Shown piece after piece: positions 52,418 to 60,135 of a stretch of 64,000 nt of DNA. A program made the position numbers and the translations under genes. The notes beneath the pieces are model-generated. The model saw only the letters and a list, made by a program, of their open reading frames with translations, was not told the origin of the DNA and searched no databases. Numbering within the stretch: the first letter of the stretch is position 1; every line of letters starts with the position of its first letter. The stretch comes from Streptomyces tropicalis (GTDB lineage: Bacteria > Actinomycetota > Actinomycetes > Streptomycetales > Streptomycetaceae): assembly GCF_029269835.1 (NCBI RefSeq), contig NZ_JARJBB010000008.1, positions 248,001 to 312,000 on the forward strand, read 5' to 3'.

Positions 52418-52688
52418 TCTGCTCAAACTCGGGGCTGCGCTTGACGGTGCTGCCCTCGCCCGGCATCGCGGCGAAGCTTCCCTTGCCCTGGTGGGAGACC
52501 GCGTAGCCGTCCTCGCGGAGACGCGCGATGGCCTGGCGGGCAACGGTGCGCGACACAGAGTGGTCCGCCATCAGCTCCGCCTCTGACGGCAGCTTCTCTC
52601 CCGGGGCGAGCTTCCCGTCGCGGATCCGGCGTTTGAACTCGTCCGCGATCTGCAAATACGCGGCCCGCCCGGCAGTGAAGTCGGCCAT
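52317..52688 (-). CDS. GntR-family regulator, KorSA-like
   Basis: 123 residues: a complete GntR winged helix (YLQIADEFKRRIRDGKLAPG, SVSRTVARQAIARLREDGYA, QGKGSFAAMPG) with a short helical tail (EYLSEVRRDVRRLADRMDQL). In pSAM2, the GntR protein KorSA represses the activator of excision and replication and sits beside the transfer genes in the same way. Divergent from the transfer operon across a 149-base region with repeats. Confidence 0.88.
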   Translation of the reverse strand: MADFTAGRAAYLQIADEFKRRIRDGKLAPGEKLPSEAELMADHSVSRTVARQAIARLREDGYAVSHQGKGSFAAMPGEGSTVKRSPEFEQITEYLSEVRRDVRRLADRMDQLEDLVRQQAQGR

Positions 52689-52837
52689 AGCCCCTCTCCG
52701 TGGTTGTCGTACCTAGTGCAGCACATCGCGGCGACAGCGTCGAGAGAACCACTTGACATGCCAAGTAAGACAAGTCCATCCTCTAGACCAAGCTGACGTA
52801 CTAAGTGCGTTAGGTGCATCGATCCAAGGAGCGCGTC
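52689..52837. promoter_or_regulatory. Divergent promoter region of korSA-like and transfer genes
   Basis: CGTACCTAGTGC (52710 area) and CGTACTAAGTGC (52797 area) are near-identical repeats next to each gene's start, suitable as operator pairs. A consensus TTGACA lies at 52753-52758 and CATCCT 18 bases further on is a possible -10 box for the plus-strand operon. The stretch around ACTTGACATGCCAAGT is itself partly palindromic. Confidence 0.5.
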
Positions 52838-53194
52838 ATGCGTCAGATCCCCGTCGAGACCTCCGGCGCGACCGTGATGGTCGCCAAGACCCCCCAGCCC
52901 AAGATCAAGGACCGCCGTACCGGTGAGATCGCCACCGACGCCGAGACCGGCGCGAGGATGATGACGGTGGACGTGATGTTCGCGGCCAACGACGAGGTGG
53001 AGATCCTGTCCATCGCGGTCCCGGAGCCCGGCATCTCGGGTGAGTTGGCCATGGGCACCCCGGTCGCGCTCACGGGCCTGATTGCCCGGCCGTGGGAGAA
53101 CGACTTCAACGGCCAGAAGCGGCACGGGATCGCGTTCCGCGCGGTCGCGGTGACCTCGCTGGCCGACGCTGCCGCGACCTCTGAGGCGGCCTGA
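52838..53194 (+). CDS. SCO3933-like regulatory protein of AICE transfer operon
   Basis: 118 residues, MRQIPVETSGATVMVAKTPQ and ending in Ala-rich sequence. Small beta-rich proteins with this start precede the transfer gene in many Streptomyces integrative elements. AAGGAG lies 7 bases upstream. The stop is 2 bases before the FtsK-like gene, so the two are coupled. Function unknown. Confidence 0.8.
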   Translation: MRQIPVETSGATVMVAKTPQPKIKDRRTGEIATDAETGARMMTVDVMFAANDEVEILSIAVPEPGISGELAMGTPVALTGLIARPWENDFNGQKRHGIAFRAVAVTSLADAAATSEAA

Positions 53195-53196
53195 TC

Positions 53197-54552
53197 ATGA
53201 CCGGCTTCACGGTCGCGCTGGTGCTGGTCGTCGCTGCCGCGGGTCTCCTGCGGTGGCGGCGCCCCGCCTGGTACTGGCTGACCTTCGGGGTCACCCTCGC
53301 GAGCGTGCGGGTCCTGGTCCGCTACGCCACGGTCATGGACGCCTGCGGCCTGACGGTTCCGCCCTCGCGGTGGCGCCTGGCGTTAGCCCGGGCCGCCAAC
53401 CGGCCCATCCCTGAGTTCCGTCCCCCTCGCATCCTGCGGCTGCGCCCGACCCGGACCGGCCTGGCCCTGCGACTGAAGCTCCGCCCGGGTCAGGATGCCT
53501 TCGACGTCGCGGCGGCCTCCGACCGGCTGCGGCACTCGTTCTCGATGTACGGGGTCACCTCGCGTGAGCTGCGCTCGGGCGTGGTCGAGGTGCGGATGAC
53601 CGGCTACGACGTGCTCAAGCGGGTGCAGATGCCGTCCAAGACCGACACCCGGCCGATGCGGGTCCCGGTCGCGCTGCGCGAGGACGGCTCGGTGCACTAC
53701 CGCGACTACCGGGCGATACCCCACGCCCTCACCCTGGGGGCGACGGAGTCCGGCAAGTCCGTCTACCAGCGCAACCTGGTCGCCGGGCTCGCCCCGATGA
53801 ACGTCGCCCTGGTCGGCATCGACTGCAAGCAAGGCGTCGAGCTGTTCCCGCTGGCCCGCCGCTTCTCCGCGCTCGCCGACAACCCCGACACCGCCGCCGA
53901 ACTCCTCGATGCGCTCGTGGAGCGGATGGAGGGCGTCTACCAGGTCATCCGCGCCGAGCAGCGCATCACCGCCGATGTCCCGGACGCGGAGATCGCCGCC
54001 GACATCTGGGACCTGCCCGACCACCTGCGCCCGACCCCGGTCGTGGTCCTGGTCGACGAGGTCGCCGAACTCGCCCTCTACGCCAACAAGGAGCAGGAGA
54101 AGCGGCGGGACCGCATCATCACCGCCCTGGTCCGCCTCGCCCAGCTCGGCCGCGCCGCCGGCATCTACCTGGAGATCTGCGGACAGCGCTTCGGCTCCGA
54201 ACTCGGCAAGGGCATCACCATGCTCCGCGCCCAGCTCACCGGCCGCACCGCCCACCGCGTCAACGACGAAACCTCCGCCAACATGGCCTTCGGCGACATC
54301 TCCCCGGACGCCGTCATCGCCGCCATCCAGATCCCCGCCGAAATGCGCGGGCTCGCTGTCGCAGGCGACTCCACCGGTGGTTGGCACCGCATCCGCGCCC
54401 CACACACCTCCCTGCGCCAGGCCGTGAACACCTGCAACCGGCACGCGGACCTGACCCCGGACCTGCCCGAGCTGGCTCCCTTCCGGCCTGCCCTGCCTGG
54501 CAGTTCCGCGGACCCGGTGCCGCTGTCCAAGACAGCCCCCGCCACCGCCTGA
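53197..54552 (+). CDS. FtsK/SpoIIIE-type conjugative DNA translocase (Tra)
   Basis: 451 residues. Two short hydrophobic segments at the N-terminus, then an FtsK-like ATPase with Walker A G181-ATESGKS188 and Walker B VVVLVDE (D287-E288), plus GGWHRIRAP near the end. In Streptomyces a single such protein transfers double-stranded DNA between hyphae, unlike type IV secretion. Complete. Followed by a GGCGCGA/TCGCGCC hairpin at 54572-54591 that may attenuate downstream transcription. Confidence 0.93.
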   Translation: MTGFTVALVLVVAAAGLLRWRRPAWYWLTFGVTLASVRVLVRYATVMDACGLTVPPSRWRLALARAANRPIPEFRPPRILRLRPTRTGLALRLKLRPGQDAFDVAAASDRLRHSFSMYGVTSRELRSGVVEVRMTGYDVLKRVQMPSKTDTRPMRVPVALREDGSVHYRDYRAIPHALTLGATESGKSVYQRNLVAGLAPMNVALVGIDCKQGVELFPLARRFSALADNPDTAAELLDALVERMEGVYQVIRAEQRITADVPDAEIAADIWDLPDHLRPTPVVVLVDEVAELALYANKEQEKRRDRIITALVRLAQLGRAAGIYLEICGQRFGSELGKGITMLRAQLTGRTAHRVNDETSANMAFGDISPDAVIAAIQIPAEMRGLAVAGDSTGGWHRIRAPHTSLRQAVNTCNRHADLTPDLPELAPFRPALPGSSADPVPLSKTAPATA

Positions 54553-54633
54553 CCCCTCACCCTCCCCGGTCGGCGCGACCGTCTTCGCGCCAGGTCCCTG
54601 CCCCCGTCATGCCTGATGAAGGGAGACCCCGGC

Positions 54634-54804
54634 ATGTGCCCCGACTGCGAGGACTTCGCCCGCACCGTGCTCCTGCTCGGCCAACTCGCCCTCTACGCCG
54701 ACACCACCGGCGCCGACCTCGACTTCGTGGACGCCGTCAGCCCGTCCCTGGCCGCCTCGCTGCCCGCGCCGCCGCCCGGCCACGACCCTGGCGAGGACTC
54801 CTGA
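54634..54804 (+). CDS. Small hypothetical protein in transfer operon
   Basis: 56 residues, MCPDCEDFARTVLLLGQLAL, acidic. GGGAG lies 8 bases before this ATG, better than the ATG 6 codons upstream. The two cysteines (CPDC) could bind metal. The stop overlaps the next start (TGATG). Confidence 0.65.
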   Translation: MCPDCEDFARTVLLLGQLALYADTTGADLDFVDAVSPSLAASLPAPPPGHDPGEDS

Positions 54805-55496
54805 TGGCCCGCCCCGCCCTCCGAGTCGACGCCGTCCTGGTCCAGGCCGTCATCGCCGGAGCCCTCTCCTTCGCCCACCTGCACGACCTGGCCTCCGCTG
54901 CCGGACAGGACGGGTGGAAGGCATGGGCCTACCCGGTCAGCGTCGACCTGCTCATGGTCGCCGCCTGGCGCCGCCTCCGCAGCGAGGGACCGTCCCGGCT
55001 GGCCTGGTCCTGGTTCGTGATCGCCCTGTTCGCCTCCCTCGGCGCGAACGTGGCCACCGCCGGATTCCTCGACCTGGCCAACCCGCCCGCACTGCTCCGC
55101 CTCGGCATCGCCGGATGGCCCGCCCTCGCCTTCCTCGGCGGCACCCTCCTCGCCCACTCCAGCAACCACCAGGAGCCGGAGACCGTTCCGCCGGCACCCG
55201 ACCCGACCCCGAAGCACGACACGGACCCCGCGCCCGAGCCGCTCACGGAACCCGAGCCGGAACCGAAGGCCGCCCCAGCCGCGCTCGCCGACGAACCCGC
55301 TCCCGCGGCCCTTCCCGCCCCCGCCCCTACTCCGGCTCCGGTGCCTGCGGTTCCGGCGGTACTGGTCGATCACGCCCGCAAGGTCGCCGACGAGTACCGG
55401 ACCCGGACCGGCTCCCCGATCGACACCGACACCCTGCGCTCCCGCCTCGGCGTCCCGCCCCAGCTCGCCGACGCCATCGCCGCCCACCTCGCCTGA
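54804..55496 (+). CDS. DUF2637/Spd-like membrane protein
   Basis: 230 residues: about four membrane helices in the first 125 residues (LVQAVIAGALSFAHLHDL, WAYPVSVDLLMVAAWRRL, SWFVIALFASLGANVATAGF, WPALAFLGGTLLAH), a Pro/Glu/Ala linker and a C-terminal helical domain (DEYRTRTGSPIDTDTLRSRL). Found in spread operons of AICEs and Streptomyces plasmids, where it is thought to aid intramycelial plasmid spread. Confidence 0.85.
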   Translation: MARPALRVDAVLVQAVIAGALSFAHLHDLASAAGQDGWKAWAYPVSVDLLMVAAWRRLRSEGPSRLAWSWFVIALFASLGANVATAGFLDLANPPALLRLGIAGWPALAFLGGTLLAHSSNHQEPETVPPAPDPTPKHDTDPAPEPLTEPEPEPKAAPAALADEPAPAALPAPAPTPAPVPAVPAVLVDHARKVADEYRTRTGSPIDTDTLRSRLGVPPQLADAIAAHLA

Positions 55497-55516
55497 CCGC
55501 AAGGAGACCGACCGCC

Positions 55517-55708
55517 ATGCCTGCCCGCGACCACTTCCACTCCGTGATGCAGATCGGCCCGGTGCAGATCGGCACCCACCGCGACCGCAACGGCCGGACC
55601 AAGCACGCCGCCGTGTGCACCGCCGACCGCTGCGGCTGGTCCGCCGACTACTCCAGCGCCTCCGCCGCCCAGCTCGCCGCCCGCACCCACCGCTGCCGCG
55701 TCCGCTAG
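55517..55708 (+). CDS. Mobile element transfer protein (small Spd-like)
   Basis: 63 residues, RDHFHSVMQIGPVQIGTHRD, with CTADRCGWSADYSS containing a cysteine pair and a final HRC that may bind zinc. This is a common small protein of AICE transfer regions, annotated as mobile element transfer protein. AAGGAG lies about 11 bases upstream. Confidence 0.85.
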   Translation: MPARDHFHSVMQIGPVQIGTHRDRNGRTKHAAVCTADRCGWSADYSSASAAQLAARTHRCRVR

Positions 55709-55721
55709 GAGACACCCCGCC

Positions 55722-55880
55722 ATGCAAGTCCCTCTGTGGCTCGCCCTCGCCGCCGTCGGCTACCTCGGCATCAAGCTCATCCGCCCGCCCTGGTGGCTCA
55801 TCTCCGTCCTCCTCCTGGGCGGCTACCTCCTCGCCGACAGCGTCCTCGCCCCCGCCATCAACGCCGCCATCACCAAATAG
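55722..55880 (+). CDS. 52-residue membrane protein
   Basis: Two membrane helices (WLALAAVGYLGIKLI and WWLISVLLLGGYLLADSVLA). Starts 13 bases after the preceding gene's stop. Too short for routine gene finding; position in the spd cluster and clear hydrophobic pattern support it. Confidence 0.65.
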   Translation: MQVPLWLALAAVGYLGIKLIRPPWWLISVLLLGGYLLADSVLAPAINAAITK

Positions 55881-55904
55881 GTCCGTCGCGAAAGGAGAAC
55901 CGCC

Positions 55905-56201
55905 ATGCTCCGCCCGAAGATCCCCACCATGCCCACCCCCACCCGGCACCACGCCCCGCCCGCCGTCATCGAGCACCGCCCGGCGGCCACCGCCCCGGCC
56001 GCGGCCCCGGTGCCGTCCCGGCCCACCGTGCAGCTCACCCCGGGCACCCTCGCCGCCCTGGTCGGCGGTGGCACGGCCGTGGTCCTGATCGTCGGCGCCG
56101 TCCTGGTCTCCATGCTCCTCGCGGTCGCCGTCACCGCCGCATCCGTCGCCATCTGCGCCCTGGTCGCCCGCTCGCTCATCTCCGCCCAGCACCGCCGCTG
56201 A
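55905..56201 (+). CDS. SpdB-like small membrane protein
   Basis: 98 residues: a Pro-rich N-terminus then two near-adjacent membrane helices (LAALVGGGTAVVLIVGAVLV and SMLLAVAVTAASVAICALVA). AAAGGAG precedes the ATG. SpdB-type proteins of Streptomyces plasmids participate in spreading after transfer. Confidence 0.8.
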   Translation: MLRPKIPTMPTPTRHHAPPAVIEHRPAATAPAAAPVPSRPTVQLTPGTLAALVGGGTAVVLIVGAVLVSMLLAVAVTAASVAICALVARSLISAQHRR

Positions 56202-56206
56202 CCCGG

Positions 56207-56244
56207 GCCTCCGGGGCGACGCACAAGCCGCCAAGCACGCCGCC
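56207..56244. repeat. Direct repeat flanking the GGDEF gene, left copy
   Basis: Contains the 24-base block GCACAAGCCGCCAAGCACGC plus CGCC at 56221-56244, identical to 56867-56890 on the other side of the gene, and the flanking GGCCTCCGG-like bases also match. Confidence 0.75.
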
Positions 56245-56298
56245 GCCACCCAGGACCCGGGACTGCGCCAGCCAACCGCCCTCGCCAAGGAGAACACC

Positions 56299-56850
56299 GT
56301 GGACCTGCAGACAGCCGCCGCCATCGCGCCGTTACTGGGCTGGGCCGTGCACGGCGGCATCCTCACCCGCCGCCTCGCCACCGCCCGCCGCGACCCGCTC
56401 ACCGGCCTGCACACCCGCGCCGGATGGACCACCCGCGCCGAACACAACATCCGCCGGCACCCGCACGCCGCCGTCCTCCTGGTCGACCTCGACCACTTCA
56501 AGACCCTCAACGACACCCACGGCCACGCCGCCGGAGACGCCGCCCTCATCGCCACCGCCGACCGACTGAGCACCTGGTGCGACCACCACGGCACCCCGGG
56601 CCGCCTGGGCGGGGATGAGTTCGTCGCCGTCGTCCGCGACCTGGCCGCCGTCGACCTCGACGCCCTCACCGCCGCGCTCCACCAGCCGCTGCCCTACGAC
56701 GGGGCGTCGCTGCCGCTGGCCGCATCGGTCGGCGTCTGCCCACTCGCCGAGCTGGCGGCGCCTTCGCTGACTGACGCGCTCGCCGCTGCTGATGCGGCCA
56801 TGTATGCGGCCAAGGGCCGTGGCCGACGGGGCTCCCGCATCTCTCGCTGA
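56299..56850 (+). CDS. Diguanylate cyclase (GGDEF domain) carried by the AICE
   Basis: 183 residues from a GTG. One short hydrophobic N-terminus (LQTAAAIAPLLGWAVHGGIL) then a complete GGDEF domain: RDPLTGLHTRAGW, DLDHFKTLNDTHGHAAGD and G104-G-D-E-F108. Catalytic residues are present, so it should make c-di-GMP. The RxxD inhibitory site that normally precedes the motif is absent (TWCDHHGT instead), so feedback inhibition is unlikely. In Streptomyces, c-di-GMP controls development through BldD. Flanked by direct repeats, suggesting modular gain. Confidence 0.9.
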   Translation: MDLQTAAAIAPLLGWAVHGGILTRRLATARRDPLTGLHTRAGWTTRAEHNIRRHPHAAVLLVDLDHFKTLNDTHGHAAGDAALIATADRLSTWCDHHGTPGRLGGDEFVAVVRDLAAVDLDALTAALHQPLPYDGASLPLAASVGVCPLAELAAPSLTDALAAADAAMYAAKGRGRRGSRISR

Positions 56851-56852
56851 GT

Positions 56853-56890
56853 GGCCTCCGGGTGGCGCACAAGCCGCCAAGCACGCCGCC
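56853..56890. repeat. Direct repeat flanking the GGDEF gene, right copy
   Basis: Same block as 56207-56244, with the identical 24 bases at 56867-56890. Confidence 0.75.
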
Positions 56891-56935
56891 ACCCGGGGCC
56901 GTTCCTTCCAACCGCAATCGAAAGGAACCACCATC

Positions 56936-57121
56936 ATGACCCACCCCACCCCGCCGCGGGCGAGGATCTGCCCGGCCTGCGACGGCTTCGCCTCCGCCGC
57001 CATCACCCTCGGCGGCCGCGACCGCCACGGCCACCTGCGCACCATCACCGCCCACTGCCCCACCTGCCACGGCACCGGCACCGCCCCCGCCCGCCGCACC
57101 AGGGAGGGCGCCCGTGCCTGA
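56936..57121 (+). CDS. Small zinc-ribbon protein next to Rep
   Basis: 61 residues with two CxxC pairs, ICPACDGF and HCPTCHGTG, the second of DnaJ-zinc-finger type. AAAGGAACC precedes the ATG. Overlaps the Rep start. Common in AICEs between the spd cluster and rep. Confidence 0.8.
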   Translation: MTHPTPPRARICPACDGFASAAITLGGRDRHGHLRTITAHCPTCHGTGTAPARRTREGARA

Positions 57122-58493
57122 GCAGCTGCTCGACCCGGCCACCCTCGGCGACCTGCTGAGGGTGGCCTCGGCCGACGACTACCACCGCTGGGAAGACCAG
57201 ATCCGCCGCACCGGCGGCTGCGCCGACCCCATCCACCTCACCGGCTGGACCCTCCACAAAGACAAGACCACCGGCCAGGTCCTCTACCACTACAGCACCG
57301 AGAACGAGCCCGGCGGACGCCTCCGCATCGCCTGCGGCAACCGCCGCGCCTCCCGCTGCCCCTCCTGCGCCTGGACCTACGCCGGAGACACCTACCACCT
57401 CATCCGCGCAGGCCTGGCCGGAGACGACCGCCGCGCCATCCCCGCCGCGGTCCGCGACCACCCCCGCGTCTTCGCCACCCTCACCGCCCCGTCCTTCGGC
57501 CGCGTGCACAACCGACCCGACCGCGGCACCTGCCGCTGCGGCACCCACCACGCCGCCGACGATCCGGCTCTCGGCACCGCCCTCGACCCGGCCACCTACG
57601 ACTACGCAGGCGCCGTGCTGTTCAACAACCACGCCGGGCAGCTCTGGCAGCGCTTCACCACTCGCCTGCGCCGGGAGATCGGAGCCCGCGCCGGCCTCTC
57701 CCGGCGGGAGCTCCAGAGCAACGCCCGCGTCTCGTACGGCAAGGTCGCCGAGTTCCAGAAGCGCGGCGCCCTCCACTTCCACGCCGTCATCCGCATCGAC
57801 GGCCCCGAAGGGCCCGGCACCCCATCGCCCGCCTGGGCAACCGTCGACCTCCTCACCGACGCCATCCGCGCCGCAGCCGCGCACTCCTACACCTCGGTCT
57901 CCGTCCCGGCCGCCGAGGACCAGCCCACCCGCACCTTCCGCTGGGGCACCCAGCTCGACGTCCGGCCCATCAAGGCCTTCGGCGACGGCTCCGACATCAC
58001 TGAACAGGCCGTCGCCTCCTACGTCGCCAAGTACGCCACCAAAGCCGCCGAGAACACCGGAACCCTCGACCGCCGCATCGGCGAACTCTCCGAACTCGAC
58101 CGCCACCAAATCCCCGACCACACCCGCCGCCTCATCAAGGCATGCAAAGAACTCGACCCGCTCTACCCCGACCGCCGCCTCTGGGCCTGGGCCCACATGC
58201 TCGGCTTCCGCGGCCACTTCTCCACCAAGTCCCGCCGCTACTCCACCACCCTCGGCGCCCTCCGCCAGGAACGCGCCGACTACCGCGCCGCCCAGGAACA
58301 CACCGCCCTCGGCCTGGACGACCAGGAGCCGGACACCGTCCTCGTCCTCGCCGACTGGCAGTACGCCGGACACGGCCACACCCCCGGCGAATCCGCCCTC
58401 GCCGCCACCATCGCCCGCGACCTCCAACTCAACCGTGAGATCGCACGCGAGGAACGCCCAGCAGCTTTCTCCATGGAAGGAGCCGCAGCATGA
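57114..58493 (+). CDS. Replication initiator protein (RepSA-like)
   Basis: 459 residues. Features: cysteine cluster CGNRRASRCPSCAWTYAGDT, HVFATLT-like RVFATLTAPSFGRVH and FQKRGALHFHAVIRIDG, the HFH signature of rolling-circle initiators, and KSRRYSTTLG near the end. It would nick the element's origin to start rolling-circle replication after excision. Reads in an ATGA overlap with xis. Length matches RepSA. Confidence 0.9.
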   Translation: MPEQLLDPATLGDLLRVASADDYHRWEDQIRRTGGCADPIHLTGWTLHKDKTTGQVLYHYSTENEPGGRLRIACGNRRASRCPSCAWTYAGDTYHLIRAGLAGDDRRAIPAAVRDHPRVFATLTAPSFGRVHNRPDRGTCRCGTHHAADDPALGTALDPATYDYAGAVLFNNHAGQLWQRFTTRLRREIGARAGLSRRELQSNARVSYGKVAEFQKRGALHFHAVIRIDGPEGPGTPSPAWATVDLLTDAIRAAAAHSYTSVSVPAAEDQPTRTFRWGTQLDVRPIKAFGDGSDITEQAVASYVAKYATKAAENTGTLDRRIGELSELDRHQIPDHTRRLIKACKELDPLYPDRRLWAWAHMLGFRGHFSTKSRRYSTTLGALRQERADYRAAQEHTALGLDDQEPDTVLVLADWQYAGHGHTPGESALAATIARDLQLNREIAREERPAAFSMEGAAA

Positions 58494-58678
58494 CCACCGC
58501 CACTCCCGAGCTGTTGACCGTGCCGGAGGTCATGGCGCGACTCAAGATCGGACGCTCCAAGGTCTACGACCTGATCCGGTCGCATCGCCTCACCTCGATC
58601 AAGATCGATGGCTGTAGGCGCATACCTGCCGACGCCGTCCAGGCGTTCATCCTGGGCCGCATCGAGGAGGGTGCCTGA
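58490..58678 (+). CDS. xis: Excisionase / MerR-like HTH (Xis)
   Basis: 62 residues: helix-turn-helix TVPEVMARLKIGRSKVYDLI and a wing (KIDGCRRIPADAVQAFILGR), the usual short excisionase of Streptomyces AICEs. Its start overlaps the rep stop (ATGA) and its stop overlaps the int start (TGATG), giving a rep-xis-int operon. Confidence 0.9.
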   Translation: MTTATPELLTVPEVMARLKIGRSKVYDLIRSHRLTSIKIDGCRRIPADAVQAFILGRIEEGA

Positions 58679-59829
58679 TGGCCACTCAGCGCAAGCGCAA
58701 CCCGAACGGCGCCGGCACCATCACCAAGCGCAAGGACGGCCGCTACCAGTGCGCGGTCTATGTGCTCCAGCCGGACGGCACCCGGGCCCGCAAGTTCGCC
58801 TACGGAAAGACCTGGGCCGAGTGCGACGCCAAGCGCCGTGAACTGCTCGCCAAGGTGGACCAGGGCGTGCCCGTGCCCACGCGGTCGGCCCCGCTCTCCG
58901 AGTGGCTGCCGTACTGGCTGGACAACGTCATCAAGCCCCGGCGGAAGCTCAGCACCTACGACAAGTACGAAGCGCACGTGCGGCTCTACCTCGTGCCGCT
59001 GCTCGGTGCGAAGCAGCTCGAAGCCCTGGGCGTGGCCGACGTCCGACGCTTCCTCGTCCGCCTGGAGCAGCAGACCACCGCGGCAACGGCCAAGGAGGCA
59101 CACCGTGTTCTGCGGTCGGCGCTGTCCTCCGCGTGCCGCGAGGAACTGATCACGCGCAACGTCGCCAAGCTCGTCGAGCCGCCGCGCACCGACAACCGCG
59201 AGCTGAAGCCCTGGACCCTGGACGAGACGCTCGACTTCCTGGTCGCCTCCCGCAAGGACCCGCTTTACGCGGCCTTCGTGCTCGCCATCGCCATGGGCCT
59301 GCGGCGGGGCGAGATCATCGGGCTCCGCTGGTCGGACCTCGACCTTGAGAACCGGGTTTTGTACGTCCGCCAGCAGACCCAGCGGCGCCGTGGCGTCCTC
59401 TATGACGACGACCCTAAGAGCCGCCGTCGCCGCGCCGTCCCGCTGCCAGGGCTCTGCATCGCGCCCCTGCGCTGGCATCGCCTGCGGCAGGCGGCTGCTC
59501 GTGCCAAGGCGGGGGAAGGGTGGCAGGAGTCGGCCTACGTGTTCACCACCCGCACCGGGCGTCCGGTCGAGCCGCGGAACGTCTATCGCTCCTTCACCCG
59601 GGTCGCCGAGTCCGCCGGACTTCGCGTGATCCGGCTGCACGACGCCCGGCACGGCACCGCGACGCTCCTCACGGCGGCCGGGGTCGCGCCTCGCGTCGTG
59701 ATGGAGATCCTGGGGCACTCGCAGATCAGCATCACCATGGATGTGTACACGCACGTCGTGCAGGACACGCAGCGCGAGGCCATGAGCCACATGGACCGGC
59801 TGCTGCGGAGGCGTCCTGGTCGTCAGTGA
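58678..59829 (+). CDS. int: Tyrosine site-specific integrase
   Basis: 383 residues. N-terminal arm- and core-binding domains and a catalytic domain with the recombinase residues R209 (GLRRGEI), H321-x-x-R324 (LHDARHGT), H347 (LGHSQ) and nucleophile Y357 (MDVYTHV). Its gene ends 71 bases before the att core. It should recombine attP with the tRNA-Arg(CCT) 3' end. Complete. Confidence 0.95.
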   Translation: MATQRKRNPNGAGTITKRKDGRYQCAVYVLQPDGTRARKFAYGKTWAECDAKRRELLAKVDQGVPVPTRSAPLSEWLPYWLDNVIKPRRKLSTYDKYEAHVRLYLVPLLGAKQLEALGVADVRRFLVRLEQQTTAATAKEAHRVLRSALSSACREELITRNVAKLVEPPRTDNRELKPWTLDETLDFLVASRKDPLYAAFVLAIAMGLRRGEIIGLRWSDLDLENRVLYVRQQTQRRRGVLYDDDPKSRRRRAVPLPGLCIAPLRWHRLRQAAARAKAGEGWQESAYVFTTRTGRPVEPRNVYRSFTRVAESAGLRVIRLHDARHGTATLLTAAGVAPRVVMEILGHSQISITMDVYTHVVQDTQREAMSHMDRLLRRRPGRQ

Positions 59830-59837
59830 CCACCCGC

Positions 59838-59860
59838 GTTGATGTCAGAAGTGGATGTCA
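59838..59860. promoter_or_regulatory. Arm-type repeat near attR
   Basis: GTTGATGTCA-GAA-GTGGATGTCA, matching the repeat near attL at 38478-38500. Confidence 0.5.
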
Positions 59861-59893
59861 AAGGCCCCGGACCGTGATCGGTTCGGGGCCTTT
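59860..59893 (+). terminator. Terminator of the integrase gene
   Basis: AAAGGCCCCG (59860-59869) pairs perfectly with CGGGGCCTTT (59884-59893) just before the att core. Confidence 0.75.
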
Positions 59894-59899
59894 GCCCTG

Positions 59900-59942
59900 G
59901 TGCCCCCGGCAGGATTCGAACCTGCGACACCCGCTTTAGGAG
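59900..59942. repeat. attR core
   Basis: 43 bases identical to attL; here they form the 3' part of the complete tRNA-Arg. Confidence 0.9.
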
Positions 59943-59973
59943 AGCGGTGCTCTATCCCCTGAGCTACGAAGGC
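59901..59973 (-). tRNA. tRNA-Arg(CCT)
   Basis: 73 bases folding as a cloverleaf: acceptor GCCTTCG pairing with CGGGGGC (G-U allowed), D-arm TAGCTCAGGGGATAGAGC, anticodon loop CTCCTAA (anticodon CCT), and T-arm GCAGGTTCGAATCCTGC. CCA is not encoded. Its 3' part was supplied by the integrated element. Confidence 0.93.
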
Positions 59974-60037
59974 GGGGTCCTGCCGGTCGCGTGGGCGGGG
60001 GCTCCCGGGGGAGTCCTCGGCCGTGCTGCGGCAAGTG

Positions 60038-60061
60038 GGGACCGCCGATGAGGGCGGTCCC
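60038..60061 (-). terminator. Hairpin downstream of the M6 protease gene
   Basis: GGGACCGCC pairs with GGCGGTCCC across a 6-base loop, 75 bases beyond the protease stop codon. Confidence 0.6.
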
Positions 60062-60135
60062 TGACAGCGTAGCGGATCAGTGCCGGGCGGTGGGGTGGTG
60101 TGTCCGCCGAGCCGGTCCGGGAGGGCGGACCGGCG

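Larger units (their letters stand above)
38350..59942. mobile_element. Actinomycete integrative and conjugative element (pSAM2-like) in tRNA-Arg(CCT)
   Basis: A 43-bp perfect direct repeat (38350-38392 and 59900-59942), identical to the 3' part of tRNA-Arg(CCT), bounds 21.6 kb. The tyrosine integrase, excisionase, Rep and FtsK-like transfer genes are at the right end beside the complete tRNA, exactly the AICE layout. The inner sides of both ends carry the same arm motif (GTTGATGTCA-N3-GTGGATGTCA). Cargo on the left includes a polysaccharide operon, a kinase, ferredoxin, regulators and Nudix genes. All replication, transfer and integration genes look intact, so it may still be able to excise. 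Confidence 0.9.
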
